DNA of 64,000 nt from Candidatus Butyricimonas faecavium (GTDB lineage Bacteria > Bacteroidota > Bacteroidia > Bacteroidales > Marinifilaceae). Made by a program: the position numbers and the translations under genes. Below the pieces are notes generated by a model. The model worked only from the letters and a program-made list of their open reading frames with translations. It searched no databases and was not told where the DNA came from. The DNA lies in assembly GCA_944321125.1 (NCBI GenBank), contig CALUKD010000008.1:62001-126000 (forward strand). The letters run 5' to 3'. Every line of letters starts with the position of its first letter. The first letter of the stretch is position 1. Shown one piece after another: positions 62,473-64,000 of the stretch.

Positions 62473-63504
62473 ATGGAGTTTAAAGCAAAGGACATAGCAG
62501 CTCTATTAGGTGGGGTTGTCGATGGAGACCCTGAGATTTCTGTAAATAACGTATCTAAAATAGAGGAAGGAAAGCCGGGAACATTGGCTTTTTTGGCTAA
62601 TCCTAAATACGAACATTATATTTACACGACGCAGGCATCGATCGTGTTAGTGAACAAAACATTCGAACCCACGCATGAGTATTCTTGTACTTTAATCCGG
62701 GTGGAATCGGCCTATGACGCCATCGCAACATTACTACAAATGTATGATGAGATGAGGCCGAAACCAGTAGGAATCGAACAACCTTCTTATGTTAGTGATA
62801 GTGCCACGATCGGGGACAAGCCTTATATCGGGGCATTTGCATATATAGGGAGAGGTGCGAAGATCGGGAACAACGTGAAAATATATCCTCAAGCCTACAT
62901 CGGAGACGGTGTTGTTATCGGGGATAACACGATCATTTATTCTGGGGTAAAGATCTACACAGGTTGCGTGGTAGGGAAATCCTGTATCCTTCACGCTGGG
63001 GTGGTACTGGGAGCTGATGGTTTCGGATTCGTGCCGGAGGGAGATCATTACAAGAAAATCCCGCAGATCGGTAACGTGGTATTGGAAGATGATGTGGAGA
63101 TCGGGGCAAATACTTGTGTTGACCGGGCTACTATGGGGTCTACAATTATTAAGAAAGGAGTTAAACTCGACAATTTAGTTCAAATTGCACATAACGTGGT
63201 AGTGGGTGGAAATACGGTTATTGCGGCCCAGTCCGGGATTGCCGGGACGACAAAAGTCGGTGAAAATTGCGTGTTCGGAGGACAAGTTGGTATTGTGGGA
63301 CATTTGAATATTGGCTCTGGAACGCAAATTGCGGCCCAAAGTGGTATTACTTCCAATGTGCCGGAGAAATCTGTACTGCGCGGATCCCCTGCATTCGATT
63401 ACCCGAAATACCAGAAATGTTATGTCGTGTTCCGTAAATTACCGGAGCTTTACGGACAAATAAAAGATTTGGAGAAGGAAGTAAATAAATTAAAATCAGA
63501 ATAA
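62473..63504 (+). CDS. lpxD: UDP-3-O-(3-hydroxyacyl)glucosamine N-acyltransferase
   Basis: 343 residues. Adds the second hydroxyacyl chain in lipid A synthesis. An N-terminal uridine-binding domain ([26 protein letters not shown]) precedes a left-handed beta helix with many hexapeptide repeats ([31 protein letters not shown]), the catalytic His region [15 protein letters not shown] and a C-terminal helix. The lpxC gene begins one base after its stop, so the two are coupled. Confidence 0.96.
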   Translation: MEFKAKDIAALLGGVVDGDPEISVNNVSKIEEGKPGTLAFLANPKYEHYIYTTQASIVLVNKTFEPTHEYSCTLIRVESAYDAIATLLQMYDEMRPKPVGIEQPSYVSDSATIGDKPYIGAFAYIGRGAKIGNNVKIYPQAYIGDGVVIGDNTIIYSGVKIYTGCVVGKSCILHAGVVLGADGFGFVPEGDHYKKIPQIGNVVLEDDVEIGANTCVDRATMGSTIIKKGVKLDNLVQIAHNVVVGGNTVIAAQSGIAGTTKVGENCVFGGQVGIVGHLNIGSGTQIAAQSGITSNVPEKSVLRGSPAFDYPKYQKCYVVFRKLPELYGQIKDLEKEVNKLKSE

Positions 63505-63505
63505 A

Positions 63506-64000
63506 ATGTCAGTAAAGCAGAGAACTTTAAAGAGTGAATTTTCTTTGAATGGAAAAGGTTTGCACACCGGGAAACAGGTGACTGCGACCTTTAAACCGGC
63601 TGAAGAGAACTTTGGCTATCGGATACGTCGAATGGATTTGGAGGGTTCTCCTGAAATTCCAGCTTTGGCTGAATATGTGAAATTAATGGATCGTGCCAGT
63701 TGTCTTGAGAAGGATGGCGTGTGCATATTTACTATGGAGCATGCGATGGCAGCTCTTTACGGATGTGGAATTGACAACTGCCTGATCGAGTTAAGCGGGG
63801 AAGAATTCCCGATTTTGGACGGTAGTGCAAAATATTACGTGGAAGAGATAGAGAAAGTCGGCTTTGAAGAACAAAAGGCTAACAGGCGTTACTTTACGGT
63901 AAAAGAACAAATGGAGTTCTGTAGCGAGGACGGACAGACAAAGATTACCTTATTGCCGGACACCGACTATAATGTAAACTTGGTTGTTGCTTATGATTCT
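63506..64000 (+). CDS. lpxC: UDP-3-O-acyl-N-acetylglucosamine deacetylase, N-terminal part (probably fused to FabZ)
   Basis: 165 residues visible; the gene runs off the window. RTLKSEFSLNGKGLHTGKQV and the metal-ligand segment FTMEHAMAALYGCGIDNCLIEL, then ELSGEEFPILDGSA, are typical of LpxC, a zinc deacetylase of lipid A synthesis. In Bacteroidetes LpxC is usually fused to the FabZ dehydratase; the fusion cannot be checked here because the C-terminal half is outside the window. It starts one base after lpxD. Confidence 0.93.
   Translation, partial: MSVKQRTLKSEFSLNGKGLHTGKQVTATFKPAEENFGYRIRRMDLEGSPEIPALAEYVKLMDRASCLEKDGVCIFTMEHAMAALYGCGIDNCLIELSGEEFPILDGSAKYYVEEIEKVGFEEQKANRRYFTVKEQMEFCSEDGQTKITLLPDTDYNVNLVVAYDS

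Overview
The window looks like a chromosomal segment of a Bacteroidales bacterium, most likely of the Odoribacter/Butyricimonas group. The reasons are the promoters with a TAnnTTTG -7 box and a TTTG or TTG -33 box 19-21 bases upstream, the paired SusC/SusD outer-membrane genes controlled by ECF sigma/FecR pairs, the DUF4843, PKD-like and DUF4296 lipoproteins, an LpxC start next to lpxD, and the rimP-nusA-infB order. The genus is inferred from gene content only.

Layout. 1-12.1 kb: the end of a CorC/HlyC-type membrane protein, a mannose-1-phosphate guanylyltransferase, an MlaEF-like lipid ABC transporter pair with a DUF4296 lipoprotein, a barrel-less amidohydrolase-like small protein, a tricorn-like protease, a PadR-PspC pair, gpmI, and a divergent XRE regulator/small coiled-coil protein pair. 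12.1-16.6 kb: a DUF3109 protein, tRNA-His, a strongly palindromic 164-base non-coding element, and gcvP. 16.6-29.5 kb: nutrient-uptake locus 1 (ECF sigma, FecR, TlpA, a DUF4369-like protein, SusC, SusD, DUF4843, PKD-like lipoprotein, TlpA). 29.5-35 kb: a YfcC carrier, a decayed AlbA_2-type gene, a TtcA-like protein, greA behind an attenuator-like leader, a HIT protein, a thioesterase and a HAD phosphatase. 35-49 kb: uptake locus 2 (divergent ECF sigma/FecR, SusC, SusD, DUF4843, PKD-like, TlpA, S46 dipeptidyl-peptidase, L,D-transpeptidase, TlpA). 49-55.3 kb: a heavy-metal efflux operon (DUF6769, adaptor, RND pump, TolC). 55.3-64 kb: mgsA, a CapA protein, a stand-alone DsbD N-terminal-like domain, infB/nusA/rimP, and lpxD with the beginning of lpxC(-fabZ).

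How the parts fit. The two uptake loci are parallel modules. A SusC with an N-terminal STN domain signals through FecR to an ECF sigma factor. SusD, DUF4843 and PKD-like lipoproteins carry acidic residues just after the lipobox cysteine, which suggests surface exposure. Each module ends in thioredoxin-fold TlpA proteins. Locus 2 adds an S46 exopeptidase and an L,D-transpeptidase with a catalytic cysteine. I infer peptide or protein uptake coupled to thiol-disulfide chemistry. This is the best candidate for an undescribed system in the window, but the substrate cannot be read from the sequence.

Other items of note are a GraL-like attenuator in front of greA, a 29-base operator-like palindrome centred on the -33 box of padR, two intergenic elements bounded by long inverted repeats, a repeated hairpin plus AATCTAAAAT cassette just upstream of two start codons, an S46 peptidase with cysteine at the P1-specificity position, and a His-rich metal-efflux adaptor. 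All assignments come from reading the sequence without database searches.
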